A DNA stretch of 64,000 nucleotides. It comes from JBBIQS01 sp037442205. Lineage in GTDB: Bacteria > Myxococcota > Myxococcia > Myxococcales > UBA5297. Location of the stretch: NCBI GenBank assembly GCA_037442205.1, contig JBBIQS010000006.1:87132-151131 (forward strand), given 5' to 3'. Shown here piece by piece: positions 46,426 to 55,266 of this stretch (its first letter is position 1; each line of letters starts with the position of its first letter). The notes under the pieces are model-generated. The model was not told where the DNA came from. It searched no databases and saw only the letters and a program-made list of their open reading frames with translations. A program made the translations under genes and the position numbers.

Positions 46426-48615
46426 TTAGACCTTCCAGTTCTTGCGCTCGTAGTCCTGGTCCGGCACCGCGAACACCACGTGTCCCGACCGGGGCAACCG
46501 CTCCACCTCGACCCCGTCGCGATCCACCATCACCGCCAACCCCAGTCTCATCCCTGCCGACAGCTCGAGCGCTTCGAAGGGCAATCCGAGCTCGACGATA
46601 TCATGGAAGGCCGCCTGCCCGACCTGCTGGCGCTTCTCCTTCTCCACCATCTCCAGCGCCGGCTGCCCCTTCTCCAGCGGCAAGCGGATCTCCAGCCTTC
46701 GGTCGCGCGGCGCCAACAGCTCGATGCGCAGGGTGTGCGCCTGCTGGGCGGAGTCGAGCGCCGACTCGGTGGGGTCGAGCCGCAGGTAGAGGGTGCGCTC
46801 GTCGAACCCGAAGTGCAGGCCGTCGAAGATCCCCTGGCCGCGGAACATCGCCCCGTTCACCTGGTCCGGCTTGTAGTGGCCGGCCCCGGTCCACTCGAAG
46901 TAGCTGCGCACTCGGCCGTCGAGCTTGGGGCGGATGAACCCCTGCGGCGGCTGGACCGGCGCGCTGACCCGCGCCCCGGCCTTGCGGCTGATCGGCGAAT
47001 CGAGCCGCGTCGGCGGCACCTCCCCCAGCGCCTTCCAGGCCTCCTTGACGTAGCTGCGGAAGAGCGCGTCGAACTCCTCGATCGAGTCGGTGGAGAAGTC
47101 GTCGCCGTACCACCAGAACCAGTCGCTGCCTTCGGCGGCATACAGCGACTGCTTGGCCTTCTGAACCTGCTCGGCCGCCTCCGGGCCCGCCTTCCCCTCG
47201 GAGATCGCCTTCTCCCGCTGGGCCACCGCCTCGCGCGCCTCGCGCAAGAGCGTCCAGCCCAGGTTGTCCTCCGGGTGGCCGATCCAGATCCGGAAGTTGC
47301 AGTCGATCCAGCTGCCGGTGTGTAGCTCGGCGATCTCGGCCTTGGGCGGGTTCTGCTCCAGGTACTGGCCGGCCAGCACCGGCTCGAAGCCTCCCTCGCG
47401 CGCCGCCAGCCGCTTGTAGAGCAGCCGCAGGAATTCGCGGCCCGAGCCCTGGTAGTGCTCCCAGGCGTTCTCGCCGTCCAGGGCGATGGTCACCAGCGGC
47501 ACCTCGCCCTTGGGCGCCGAGCGGGCGATGGCGTCCAGGTGCTTGAACAGGTCGTCCACCGCGTTCTTCGCCGAGGCTTTGGCGTAGGTGAAGCCGATCA
47601 GATCGGATAGCCCGTGGTCGCGGAAGACCATCGACAGCTCGCGCCCGAAGGCCCGCACCCGGTACGGCCGGTGGAGCGCGCCGTCGCGGCGGTCGCGGTG
47701 GGGCTTGGAGTTGAGCAGCACCTGCTCGTCGGTGGCCGCCCAGCGAACTCCCTCGCCGGCCAGGATCGCCGCCACCTCGGGCGAGACGCTGCCCTCCGAG
47801 GGCCACATGCCCCTGGGCCGGGTCCCCAGGTTCTGCTCGGCGAAGTCGAGCGCCATGCGCACCTGCGCCTGGGCGTCCTCGGGGAACGAGAAGCGCGGCG
47901 GCAGCGTGGCCTGGGGCATCGCCCGGCGCGCCGAGTTGCTGTCCACCAGCAGCGGCAGGATCGGGTGGTAGAAGGGCGTGACCGTCAGCTCGGCCTGTCC
48001 GGAGCGGGCCACCTCGGCGTAGGCGGGCATGATCCGCGACATCAGCGTCTGCTGGGCGCCGAGGAGCGCCGCCTTGTCGTCCTCGGTGAACTCGCGCCCC
48101 TTGTGGCGCAGCGCCGCCACCTCCGGCAGGTCCTCCTCGGCGCGGAAGCCCATCCACGCCAGGTTGAAGAGCACCTGCAGGTCGCGCATCTCCTGCACCG
48201 AGGCCTTGGCGGCGATCGCCGCCAGATCGACCGAGCGCAGGTCCAGCCCGCGCCCGTGCAGCAGCTCCCAGTAGCGCGGCAGAGGCCGGATGCAGGTTTC
48301 CCAATCGACCATGAAGAAATTCTTCAGGACGAACTGGCGCTCGGACAGCGACAGCTCGTCGGCCGGCCGCCGGGTCAGCTCCAGGAAGCGATCCTTGGCC
48401 TGACCTTTGACGTACTGGTCGAGCTGCCAGAGCAGCGACGGCACCATGTTGACGACCGCCCGGGCGCCCTCGAACTCGGAGAGCACCTTGGCCATGTCGT
48501 AATAGGCGCGGGTGGAGTGCAGCCGGACCCAGGGCAGAATGAACTCGCCGCTGCCCGGATCCCGGTACATCGGCTGGTGCATGTGCCACAACAGGCAAAC
48601 GCGCAGGCGAACCAT
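46426..48615 (-). CDS. glycoside hydrolase family 57 alpha-glucan enzyme
   Basis: A 729-residue cytosolic GH57 protein (no signal peptide). The N-terminal strand 'LLWHMHQPMYRDPGSGEF' is the family opening. The predicted nucleophile is Glu274 in 'RGMWPSEGSVSPEV' and the acid/base is Asp380 in 'TIALDGENAWEHYQ'. After the barrel (about residue 400) come a helical region and, from about 560 on, a beta-sandwich like the DOMON-type domains of amylopullulanase-like GH57 proteins ('RTLYLRLDPTES'). It acts on alpha-glucans such as glycogen, by hydrolysis or transfer. Upstream of the diguanylate cyclase gene in one operon. Confidence 0.92.
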   Translation of the reverse strand: MVRLRVCLLWHMHQPMYRDPGSGEFILPWVRLHSTRAYYDMAKVLSEFEGARAVVNMVPSLLWQLDQYVKGQAKDRFLELTRRPADELSLSERQFVLKNFFMVDWETCIRPLPRYWELLHGRGLDLRSVDLAAIAAKASVQEMRDLQVLFNLAWMGFRAEEDLPEVAALRHKGREFTEDDKAALLGAQQTLMSRIMPAYAEVARSGQAELTVTPFYHPILPLLVDSNSARRAMPQATLPPRFSFPEDAQAQVRMALDFAEQNLGTRPRGMWPSEGSVSPEVAAILAGEGVRWAATDEQVLLNSKPHRDRRDGALHRPYRVRAFGRELSMVFRDHGLSDLIGFTYAKASAKNAVDDLFKHLDAIARSAPKGEVPLVTIALDGENAWEHYQGSGREFLRLLYKRLAAREGGFEPVLAGQYLEQNPPKAEIAELHTGSWIDCNFRIWIGHPEDNLGWTLLREAREAVAQREKAISEGKAGPEAAEQVQKAKQSLYAAEGSDWFWWYGDDFSTDSIEEFDALFRSYVKEAWKALGEVPPTRLDSPISRKAGARVSAPVQPPQGFIRPKLDGRVRSYFEWTGAGHYKPDQVNGAMFRGQGIFDGLHFGFDERTLYLRLDPTESALDSAQQAHTLRIELLAPRDRRLEIRLPLEKGQPALEMVEKEKRQQVGQAAFHDIVELGLPFEALELSAGMRLGLAVMVDRDGVEVERLPRSGHVVFAVPDQDYERKNWKV

Positions 48616-48893
48616 GACGCGGACGATACGATCCCCCGCCGTGCCTGAGAAGGGCGCAACTCGCTGCCCTTGTTAGGCCTTCCGGGCTGCGCTCTGCTGC
48701 CTCTTTGCCCCGGGGCCGGGCGTACCCCCGCCAGCAAGCAGAGGGCGGAATCTCCCAGGCAGGCTGGCCGTTCAAGCGATCGGGCGAGGTGAAGCGAGCG
48801 CCCGAGGTTGCGGGAGGAGGGGCCGCCTTGCGAGCCGATCGCGGCGAGGCGGATAATCTCCTCTGGAGGACGGCGATCGATCCGGGTTCGAAA

Positions 48894-49718
48894 ATGTCCT
48901 CAGCGGTTGCCCGCCAGAAGCACGTTTCCTCGCTCGACGACCTGCCGGAGCGCCGCGCGCGCCTTCGGATGCCGATCGTCGAGGAGCGCGAGTTCCTGCT
49001 CCCCGATCTGACCCCCGAGCACGACGGGCTGCGCATCGTCCAGCTCACCGACATCCACGTCGGCCGCGCCACCCCGGCCAAGCGGGTGCGGGCGGCGGTG
49101 GCCCTGGCCAACTCCTTCCAGCCCGACCTGGTGGTGTTGACCGGCGACTTCCTCAGCCACCACGAGCGCGGGGTCCACCTGATCCGCGAGCAGCTGGGCG
49201 GGCTGATCGCCCCGACGGTGGCGGTGCTGGGCAATCACGACCACTGGGTCGATCCCAAGGGCGCGGCGTTGGCGCTGCGCTCGCTGGGCTACGAGGTGCT
49301 GAGCAACGACAACACCCGCCTCACCCTGCGCGGCCTGCCGCTGACCATCATCGGCATCGACGATCTGGTCACCCGCAACGCCAACATCCCGCGCTCCTTC
49401 CACGGCGCCGGGCACGGCTCGCGGCTGGTGCTGGCCCACGTCCCGCGCACCGCCGAGTACCTGGTGCACTACCGGGCCTCGCTCTGCCTCTCCGGCCACA
49501 CCCACGGCGGGCACGTCAACATCCCGGGGATCACCCCGGCGATCATGCGCAGCCTGCGCGAGCACTACATCTCCGGCCGCTTCCACGTGCAGCGCACCCA
49601 GCTCTACGTCAGCCGCGGCATCGGCGGCGCGGTGATGCCCTTCCGCGTCAACGCCCCGCCCGAGGTCACCCTCATCACCCTGCGCTCGAGCCACCCCGAC
49701 AAGCGCCGCGCCGCCTGA
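48894..49718 (+). CDS. calcineurin-like metallophosphoesterase (YkuE-like)
   Basis: A 274-residue enzyme with all metal motifs: 'LTDIHVGRA' (DxH), 'LTGDFLSHH' (GD), 'LGNHDHW' (GNHD), 'LAHVPRTAEYL' and 'SGHTHGGHVN' (GHxH). Such proteins act as phosphodiesterases on lipids or cell-envelope substrates; 'GIGGAVMPFRVNAPPEVTLI' is typical of the YkuE/YaeI group. No signal peptide or anchor is seen. The ATG at 48894 lacks a close ribosome site (GGAGGA is 22 bases upstream). Divergent from the GH57 gene. Confidence 0.9.
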   Translation: MSSAVARQKHVSSLDDLPERRARLRMPIVEEREFLLPDLTPEHDGLRIVQLTDIHVGRATPAKRVRAAVALANSFQPDLVVLTGDFLSHHERGVHLIREQLGGLIAPTVAVLGNHDHWVDPKGAALALRSLGYEVLSNDNTRLTLRGLPLTIIGIDDLVTRNANIPRSFHGAGHGSRLVLAHVPRTAEYLVHYRASLCLSGHTHGGHVNIPGITPAIMRSLREHYISGRFHVQRTQLYVSRGIGGAVMPFRVNAPPEVTLITLRSSHPDKRRAA

Positions 49719-49869
49719 TCGCTTCTTCCCCTCCGCCCTGATCGCCCGCCACTACGACGCGTCGCGTAGCGCTGGCTCAACACTCGCCCGCCCAACTCGG
49801 CGCGGGGCGTGGCCTCGCTCGCCGAGCGGACGCAACAATCCGCGCAAAACCACGGTTGACGAGGACACC

Positions 49870-51318
49870 ATGCACATCGCCTCCCATCCGAGCGCGCCGC
49901 TGCCCGGCGATTCCTTCTGGCTGGCGGGACTTCCCTACCTTCCGAGCCATCCGCTCGAGGGCGCGGTGAAGGCCGACCTGACAGTGCTGGGCGGCGGCTT
50001 CACAGGGCTGGCGACGGCCTACTTCTTCAAGCGGGCCGAGCCGGGGGCGCAGGTGGTGGTGCTCGACGGCGAGGTGGTGGGCTACGGGGCCTCGGGGCGC
50101 GCCGGCGGACTGCTGACCACGCAGTTCGGCAGGGGCCTGGGGATCACCGCGTTGATGTTCGGCAAGGAGCGCGCCCGCCAGGCTCACCACTACCTGGCGC
50201 AGGCGGTGGAGCTGGTGGAGCGGCTGGTGCGGGTGAATCGGCTGGCCTGCGACTACGAGCGCACCGGCCTGCTGCGAGTGGCCACCAGCGGCGCCTTCGC
50301 GCGCAAGCTGCGCGACGAGGTCGAGCTGGCGCGCGAGCTGGGGCTGGGCGGCATCGAGTGGCTGGACGAGAGGGCGGTGCGCCGGCAGGTGGAGAGCCCG
50401 CGCTTCCTGGGGGCCTGGTGGGAGGCGCGCGCGGCGCAGCTCGACCCGGGCAAGCTGCTGCGGTCGATGAAGGTGCTGCTGGAGAAGTCGGGAGTCCTGT
50501 TCTTCGAGCGCAGCCCGGGGATTGGAATCGACCGCCGGCTGGGCAAGCTGTTCGTGCGCACGCCGCGGGGCGGAGTCCTGACCGAGAAGGTGGCGCTGGC
50601 CACCAACGCGTATTCGCACCTGATCCCGGCGCTGCGTCGAAAGCAGGCGCCGGTCTTCTCGCACGCCATCCTGACCGAGCCGTTGCGGGCCGATCAGCTG
50701 GAGCCCATCGGCTGGCACGAGCGGCAGGCCATCGAGGACGGGCGCAGCCTGTACCGCTACGCGCGGCTGACTCGCGACGATCGGCTGCTGTTTGGCGGCC
50801 GGGACGTGAGCTTGTCGTTCGGCGAGGCGATGGAGGCCGACGCCAACCCGGAGATCTTCGCCAGCCTGGAGGCGGACCTGGCGCAGCTCTTCCCGGGGTT
50901 GGGCCCGACGCGCATCTCGCACCGCTGGGGCGGGCCGGTGTCGATGACGGTGCAGATGGTGCCGGCGCTGGGGTTCCTGGGCTCGGAGCGGATCGTCTAC
51001 AGCCTCGGCTGCAGCGGGCACGGGTTGGCGCTGTCCCACATGAACGGCTGGACCCTCACCGATCTGCTGCGCGGAGAGCGCACCGAGCGCACCGAGGCCT
51101 TCTTCGTGAATCGGCGGGTCGTCCCCTTCCCGCCAGAACCCTTCCGCCTGGCGGTCAGCTACGCGGTGCGAGCGCTGATGCGCGCCGAGGACGCCTGGAA
51201 CGAGCGCTCGAGCGGCGATGGAGAGCGCCGCGCCGAAGACCAGGCCACTCCGCTGCCCGCGAGCCAGCCTCGCCGCGACGCGAAGGCTCCCGAGCGGCAG
51301 CTCAGCGGAATCCAGTAG
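49870..51318 (+). CDS. FAD-dependent amine/amino-acid oxidase (DAO family)
   Basis: A 482-residue flavoprotein. 'DLTVLGGGFTGLATAYFF' is the FAD-binding dinucleotide motif (residues about 37-54), 'SGRAGGLLTTQFG' follows as in gamma-glutamylputrescine oxidoreductase (PuuB)-like enzymes, and 'RWGGPVSMTVQMVPALG' with 'YSLGCSGHGLALSHMNG' completes the fold. It oxidises an amine or amino acid, producing an aldehyde or imine and hydrogen peroxide. The C-terminal 50 residues are hydrophilic and unrelated. GAGG precedes the ATG. It converges directly on the pseudo-receiver gene. Confidence 0.9.
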   Translation: MHIASHPSAPLPGDSFWLAGLPYLPSHPLEGAVKADLTVLGGGFTGLATAYFFKRAEPGAQVVVLDGEVVGYGASGRAGGLLTTQFGRGLGITALMFGKERARQAHHYLAQAVELVERLVRVNRLACDYERTGLLRVATSGAFARKLRDEVELARELGLGGIEWLDERAVRRQVESPRFLGAWWEARAAQLDPGKLLRSMKVLLEKSGVLFFERSPGIGIDRRLGKLFVRTPRGGVLTEKVALATNAYSHLIPALRRKQAPVFSHAILTEPLRADQLEPIGWHERQAIEDGRSLYRYARLTRDDRLLFGGRDVSLSFGEAMEADANPEIFASLEADLAQLFPGLGPTRISHRWGGPVSMTVQMVPALGFLGSERIVYSLGCSGHGLALSHMNGWTLTDLLRGERTERTEAFFVNRRVVPFPPEPFRLAVSYAVRALMRAEDAWNERSSGDGERRAEDQATPLPASQPRRDAKAPERQLSGIQ

Positions 51319-51666
51319 TCACGCCTGTTCGGTCATCAGCCGCATCAGGTGCCGGCCGAGCTCGCCCTTGGTGACCACCTCGGCGACGCCGGCGGCGCGG
51401 CCCTGCTCCGCGAGATCTTCGCGGACGTGGCTGGCGAAGGCGACCACCCGGATTCCCCTCAGCTCGCCAGCAGCTGACATCGCCGACAGCTCGCCCAGAT
51501 CGGCCCGGTCGAGCTCGAGCAGCAGCACCCGGGGCCGCTCCGCCTGCAGCTGCTGAGAAAGCGGAGGGCCTTCGGGAGTTTCGACCAACCGCGCGCCCGC
51601 CTGGCGGGCCAACTCGCGAGCTCGGGTGGCGAAGAAGAAGCTGAGCCGATGGGCGAGCACGACCAT
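51319..51666 (-). CDS. stand-alone pseudo-receiver domain
   Basis: A 115-residue protein with the alternating strand/helix pattern of response-regulator receivers: 'RVLLLELDRADLGEL' at the phospho-acceptor strand, 'IRVVAFASHV' at strand 4 and 'AEVVTKGEL' with the conserved Lys at strand 5. The acceptor Asp is replaced (Leu-Leu-Glu-Leu), and the N-terminal acidic pair is missing. It is therefore probably not phosphorylated and may be locked in one state. GAGG lies six bases before the ATG. It begins 11 bases after the ygfZ stop and is probably co-transcribed with it. Confidence 0.7.
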   Translation of the reverse strand: MVVLAHRLSFFFATRARELARQAGARLVETPEGPPLSQQLQAERPRVLLLELDRADLGELSAMSAAGELRGIRVVAFASHVREDLAEQGRAAGVAEVVTKGELGRHLMRLMTEQA

Positions 51667-51677
51667 GCCGAGCCTCG

Positions 51678-52733
51678 TCACTGCGAGATGGGGCGGAGAG
51701 AGACCTGCCGGCCTTGGGCATCCACCAGCGGCTGGCCGGATTCGAGGCACTCCCGCCGCAGGTACCCGAGTCCGATCAATCCGAGGCGCGGGCTGGCCGC
51801 CAAGCTGCGGATCTGGCCGACCGGCTTGTCCGCCTCGCCGGGGGCGAAGAGCTGCTCTCCGGGAGAGGGCGCGGCGCCGTCGGCGAAAACGAGGCCGGCG
51901 AGCGCGCGCCGGACCTGGCCGCGGAAGGTGGCGCGGGCGATGACTTCCTGGCCGAGGTAGCAGCCCTTGTCGTAGCTGATCGCCGCCCCGAGCCCGGCCT
52001 CCAGCGGAATCACCTCGCCGTCCAGCTCGGCGCCGAAGCGCGGCACGCCTTCCTCGATGCGAGCGATCTCGAACGCCTCATCGCCCGCGGGAATCAGGCC
52101 CGCGCTCGCCCCGCGATCGAGCAGCCCCCAAGCGACCTCGGGGGCACGCTCAGCGGGGACCAGCAGGTCGAAGATTCGCAGCGAGCCGAGCCCCGAGGCG
52201 ATCACGACCGAATCGGCGTGCTCGCTCGCCTGGCCGACCTCGAGAGTCTGCGCCTCGATGCCAAGGGAGGCCTGAAGCGCCTCCGCGGCCTTGGGCCCGA
52301 TGAGCGAGAGCATCGCCCAGCGCTCGGATTCATTGGCGAGCTCGGCGTCCTCGGAGATGAGGTGCTTCTCGAGGAGCGCCCAGGCGGCCGCGGCGCAAGC
52401 CGGGTCGGTGTCGAGCCAGAGGTCGTCGGTCCGGCGGATTGCGCGCGCCTGGGCCACCATCTTCCCCTTGGCGGTGACCAGGAGCGCTGGAGCCGCGCGC
52501 CCTTCTCCCAGGCGCTCGATGTCCTGCGTCACCATTCCGTGGAGGAACGACACCCGGTCGCTGCCGGCGATGCGAATCCTCCCGCGCTCCGAGCGATCGA
52601 CCAGGCCGCAGGCCGCCGTGAGCGCTTGGTACTCGCGCACGGAGTCTCCAAAGCCGGCGAGGCGATCGCCGGCCGGCCCGCCTTCGAACCGTGCCCCCAC
52701 GGATGTCCAGAGCTCGCGCAAGGAAGCGTTCAT
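51678..52733 (-). CDS. ygfZ: folate-binding YgfZ-like protein
   Basis: A 351-residue protein of the YgfZ/GcvT-like family, which helps maintain iron-sulfur enzymes in a tetrahydrofolate-dependent way. The signature K-G-C-Y-x-G-Q-E is present in 'ISYDKGCYLGQEVIARATFR', including the essential Cys. 'VSFLHGMVTQDIERLGEG' and 'LLVTAKGKMVAQARAIR' are the usual N-terminal motifs. AAAGGGG precedes the ATG. It shares an upstream region with the divergent gene at 52830. Confidence 0.93.
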   Translation of the reverse strand: MNASLRELWTSVGARFEGGPAGDRLAGFGDSVREYQALTAACGLVDRSERGRIRIAGSDRVSFLHGMVTQDIERLGEGRAAPALLVTAKGKMVAQARAIRRTDDLWLDTDPACAAAAWALLEKHLISEDAELANESERWAMLSLIGPKAAEALQASLGIEAQTLEVGQASEHADSVVIASGLGSLRIFDLLVPAERAPEVAWGLLDRGASAGLIPAGDEAFEIARIEEGVPRFGAELDGEVIPLEAGLGAAISYDKGCYLGQEVIARATFRGQVRRALAGLVFADGAAPSPGEQLFAPGEADKPVGQIRSLAASPRLGLIGLGYLRRECLESGQPLVDAQGRQVSLRPISQ

Positions 52734-52786
52734 TCGGCCCCTTTATAAGGATGCGCTCTCCGCGCCGCCACGCGACTCCAAAGCCC

Positions 52787-52792
52787 TATAAT
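52787..52792 (+). promoter_or_regulatory. perfect TATAAT -10 box
   Basis: TATAAT stands 38 bases before the GTG at 52830. No clear -35 hexamer is seen 16-18 bases upstream, so the promoter may need an activator or an extended contact. Confidence 0.4.
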
Positions 52793-52829
52793 CCCGGCCC
52801 ACTCCCTTCCCCTTTCCCCGAGCGAAGAC

Positions 52830-54311
52830 GTGCACCTCCTGCCCCTCCTGATCGCTCCCCTGCTCTCCGCGGTTCCGGTGGCGCCGCCCACCGCCGACGT
52901 CGTCCTGGTCCTCAAGTCGCCGCGCGCCGACCTCCCGGCGCTGCGCGAGCTGCTGACCGAGGCCAGCGCCAGCGCTCCGATGCTCAACCCGGCGCGGCTC
53001 GGCACGTCGCTGTCCGGGCCGCTGCAGGCCGATCTTCTCGACGCTGGTTCGCTGGAGGCGGCCGGCATCTCCCTCGACGCGCCGATGGCGCTCTTCTTCG
53101 ACGCCCAAGGCTCGGCGGTGTGCCTGACCGCGAAGGGAAAGAACGCGCTCGAGCGGCTCGACGCCACTCTCGGAGCCACGGCCCCGGCCGCCAGGCTCGC
53201 CCACGCCGGCGCCAAGCTGTCCGGGACCGCAGTCGGGAAGACCTGGCGGGCGGGCTACGCCTCCAAGGGCGAGACGCTCTGCATCGCCTCGGATCAGCCC
53301 GATGCGCTGCCTTCGCTCAAGTCGGCGGCCGAGGCGATGGCAGGCAAGGGAATCGACTCCTCCAAGGCCTGGAAATCGGCCACCGCGGGGCTGACCGGCT
53401 CGACGCTGCTCTACGTCCGTTCTCCCGATGCGAGCGCGGCGCTCGAGCTCAAGCCCTCCAAGGCCGGCCTGCTGGCGCGCGGCCGCGCGGTCTCCGCCAA
53501 GCCCGTGCTCGACAAGGCGCGCGACGCCGATCCGCTGGGAGCGCTCTCGGTCTCAGCGCCCGTCGCCGCGCGGGCAGTGCTCTCGGCCAAGCTGCTCGCC
53601 GATCCCGCCGGCCCGATCGCCTCGGCGCTGTCCTTCATGACCTCGATGGCCTGCCCCTCGTGCGACGCGGGCATCACCAAGGCCCTCCACTCTGCGCTGG
53701 CGCCCAGGCTCTTCGGATCGCTGGCTCTGCTGGTCTTCGGGGTCGACGCCACCGCCGCCGGACTGCCGCGAGAGAGCTACTTCCTGGCCCCGCACGCCTA
53801 CCTGCTGGGACTCAAGGACGCCGACGGGGCGCGCCAGGCGCTCTCCGCGGCCATCGCCAAACTGCAGGCCGGAGGCGCGCGCCTCGCCGCCGACGACGCC
53901 GAGGGCGCCAGCGGCTGGGCGATCGAGGTCGGCCCGCGGCACCTCTACGCGGGCATCTCAGGCTCGGTGCTCTACCTCGCCAACGATCCGGTGGCGCGCA
54001 CGCAGGCTCTCACCGCCGCCAAGGTTGAAGCCGCCAGGCCCACGCAGGCCGGCTCCGCTATTCTGCGCGGCGACCTGACCTCCGCCGCCCTCCGGCGGAT
54101 CTCAGTCCTGGACGTCGGCAAGTCGAATCTGCTCGCCGGCCTCTACGCGGTGGCGCTGCAGACCGGGCCGCTGCTGCGGTTGTCGACCTTCGAGGTCGCC
54201 GGCGAACCGGAATCCTCAGGAAACACCCACCTCGAGCTCACCTGGACCCTCAAGCCGATCCCTTCCATCGCTCCTCCAGCTCCTCGATCGACCGTGGCCA
54301 ATCCTCCTTGA
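52830..54311 (+). CDS. secreted protein, DUF3352-like, function unknown
   Basis: A 493-residue protein beginning with a GTG and a short signal peptide (MHLLPLLIAPLLSAVPVA). Its rhythm of 'ADVVLVLKSPRADLPALREL', 'AMALFFDAQG', 'YFLAPHAYLLGLKDADGARQ' and paired Ala/Leu helices resembles DUF3352-type secreted proteins of myxobacteria, which have no known function. One Cys pair ('CPSCDAG') is visible. No enzyme motif. Its last 62 bases overlap the 3' end of the convergent Fpg gene; the overlapping end encodes a Pro-rich tail. Confidence 0.7.
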   Translation: MHLLPLLIAPLLSAVPVAPPTADVVLVLKSPRADLPALRELLTEASASAPMLNPARLGTSLSGPLQADLLDAGSLEAAGISLDAPMALFFDAQGSAVCLTAKGKNALERLDATLGATAPAARLAHAGAKLSGTAVGKTWRAGYASKGETLCIASDQPDALPSLKSAAEAMAGKGIDSSKAWKSATAGLTGSTLLYVRSPDASAALELKPSKAGLLARGRAVSAKPVLDKARDADPLGALSVSAPVAARAVLSAKLLADPAGPIASALSFMTSMACPSCDAGITKALHSALAPRLFGSLALLVFGVDATAAGLPRESYFLAPHAYLLGLKDADGARQALSAAIAKLQAGGARLAADDAEGASGWAIEVGPRHLYAGISGSVLYLANDPVARTQALTAAKVEAARPTQAGSAILRGDLTSAALRRISVLDVGKSNLLAGLYAVALQTGPLLRLSTFEVAGEPESSGNTHLELTWTLKPIPSIAPPAPRSTVANPP

Positions 54312-55155
54312 GGAGCCGCGCCAGCGCCCTGTCGCTCAGGACCTTGCCGCCGGTCTGGCAGCGGGCGCAGTAGTTGGTCTCGTTCTCGGCGTAGCGGATG
54401 CGCAATACCGGCGAGCCGCAGGCCGGGCACGGCTTTCGGTACTTGCCGTGGACCGCCATCTCCTCGCGGAAGGCGGTCACCTTCTCCGGGAACTCCTCTC
54501 CCGCCTCTTCGCGCAGCCGCTCGGTCCACTCGCGCAGCGTCGCCTTGGTGGCCTCGAAGAGTCGCTTCACTTCCTCTGGCTCGAGCTGGCCGGTCAGCCG
54601 CACCGGCGACAGCTTGGCGCGGTGGAGGATCTCGTCCGAGTAGGCGTTGCCGATGCCGCTGAACAGCCGCGGATCGGTGAGCGCCCGCTTCAGCGTGTGG
54701 TTCTCCGAGGTGAGCGCCTGGCGGAACGCCGGCAGGCTCGCCTCGAGCACCTCCAGCCCGCCGCGATCGAGGGCATTCAGCGCCGCCTCGCCGCCGACCA
54801 GATGGATCGAGGCCCGCTTCTTGGGGCTGGCCTCGGTCAGGATCAGCGTTCCGGAGGGAAAGTCGAAGGCCGCCAGGCCGAGCTTGCCGGGGATCTTGGC
54901 TCCCAGCGGTTTCCACTGCAGCCGGCCCGCGATCATCAGGTGGATCACCAGGAAGAACCCGCCCTCCAACTCGAAGACGACCCGCTTTCCCTGCCTCCTC
55001 ACCGCCGTCACGCGCTTCTGACTGGCGGTAGAGATCGGCGGATCGAACGAGCGCAGCACGAACGGGCTCGCCAGCCGCACCCGCTCCAGCGGATGCCCGC
55101 GCACCCTTCGCTCGAGGGCCTCGACATACACCACGATGTCCGGCAACTCCGGCAT
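54250..55155 (-). CDS. mutM: Fpg/MutM-type DNA glycosylase
   Basis: A 301-residue base-excision enzyme. After Met removal the catalytic Pro-Glu is exposed ('MPELPDIVVY'). Other hallmarks: Lys in 'RRQGKRVVFELEGG', 'IHLMIAGRLQW', Asn in 'GIGNAYSDEIL', and a C-terminal zinc finger with two CxxC pairs ('CPACGSP' and 'CARC') followed by 'GGKVLSDRALARLLKEDW'. It removes oxidised purines and cleaves the backbone; the Asp of 'PELPD' (usually Glu) shows it is a sub-family. GGAG precedes the ATG at 55155. Divergent from the carotenoid oxygenase gene. Confidence 0.93.
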   Translation of the reverse strand: MPELPDIVVYVEALERRVRGHPLERVRLASPFVLRSFDPPISTASQKRVTAVRRQGKRVVFELEGGFFLVIHLMIAGRLQWKPLGAKIPGKLGLAAFDFPSGTLILTEASPKKRASIHLVGGEAALNALDRGGLEVLEASLPAFRQALTSENHTLKRALTDPRLFSGIGNAYSDEILHRAKLSPVRLTGQLEPEEVKRLFEATKATLREWTERLREEAGEEFPEKVTAFREEMAVHGKYRKPCPACGSPVLRIRYAENETNYCARCQTGGKVLSDRALARLLKEDWPRSIEELEERWKGSA

Positions 55156-55177
55156 GGGCTGCTCCTCGGCAAGTCGA

Positions 55178-55193
55178 ACTGCCGTGCGGCAAT
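55178..55193. promoter_or_regulatory. short palindrome in divergent promoter region
   Basis: TGCCG-TG-CGGCA, a perfect inverted repeat flanked by AC and AT, lies between the divergent glycosylase and carotenoid oxygenase genes. It could be an operator, but no second copy was found to support this. Confidence 0.25.
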
Positions 55194-55266
55194 TATCCTG
55201 CATCCGGGCGCTGGTCCCTCTCCCAGTCGATGAACACCTCGCCACCATCCCTTCCGGAGGTGCCCG

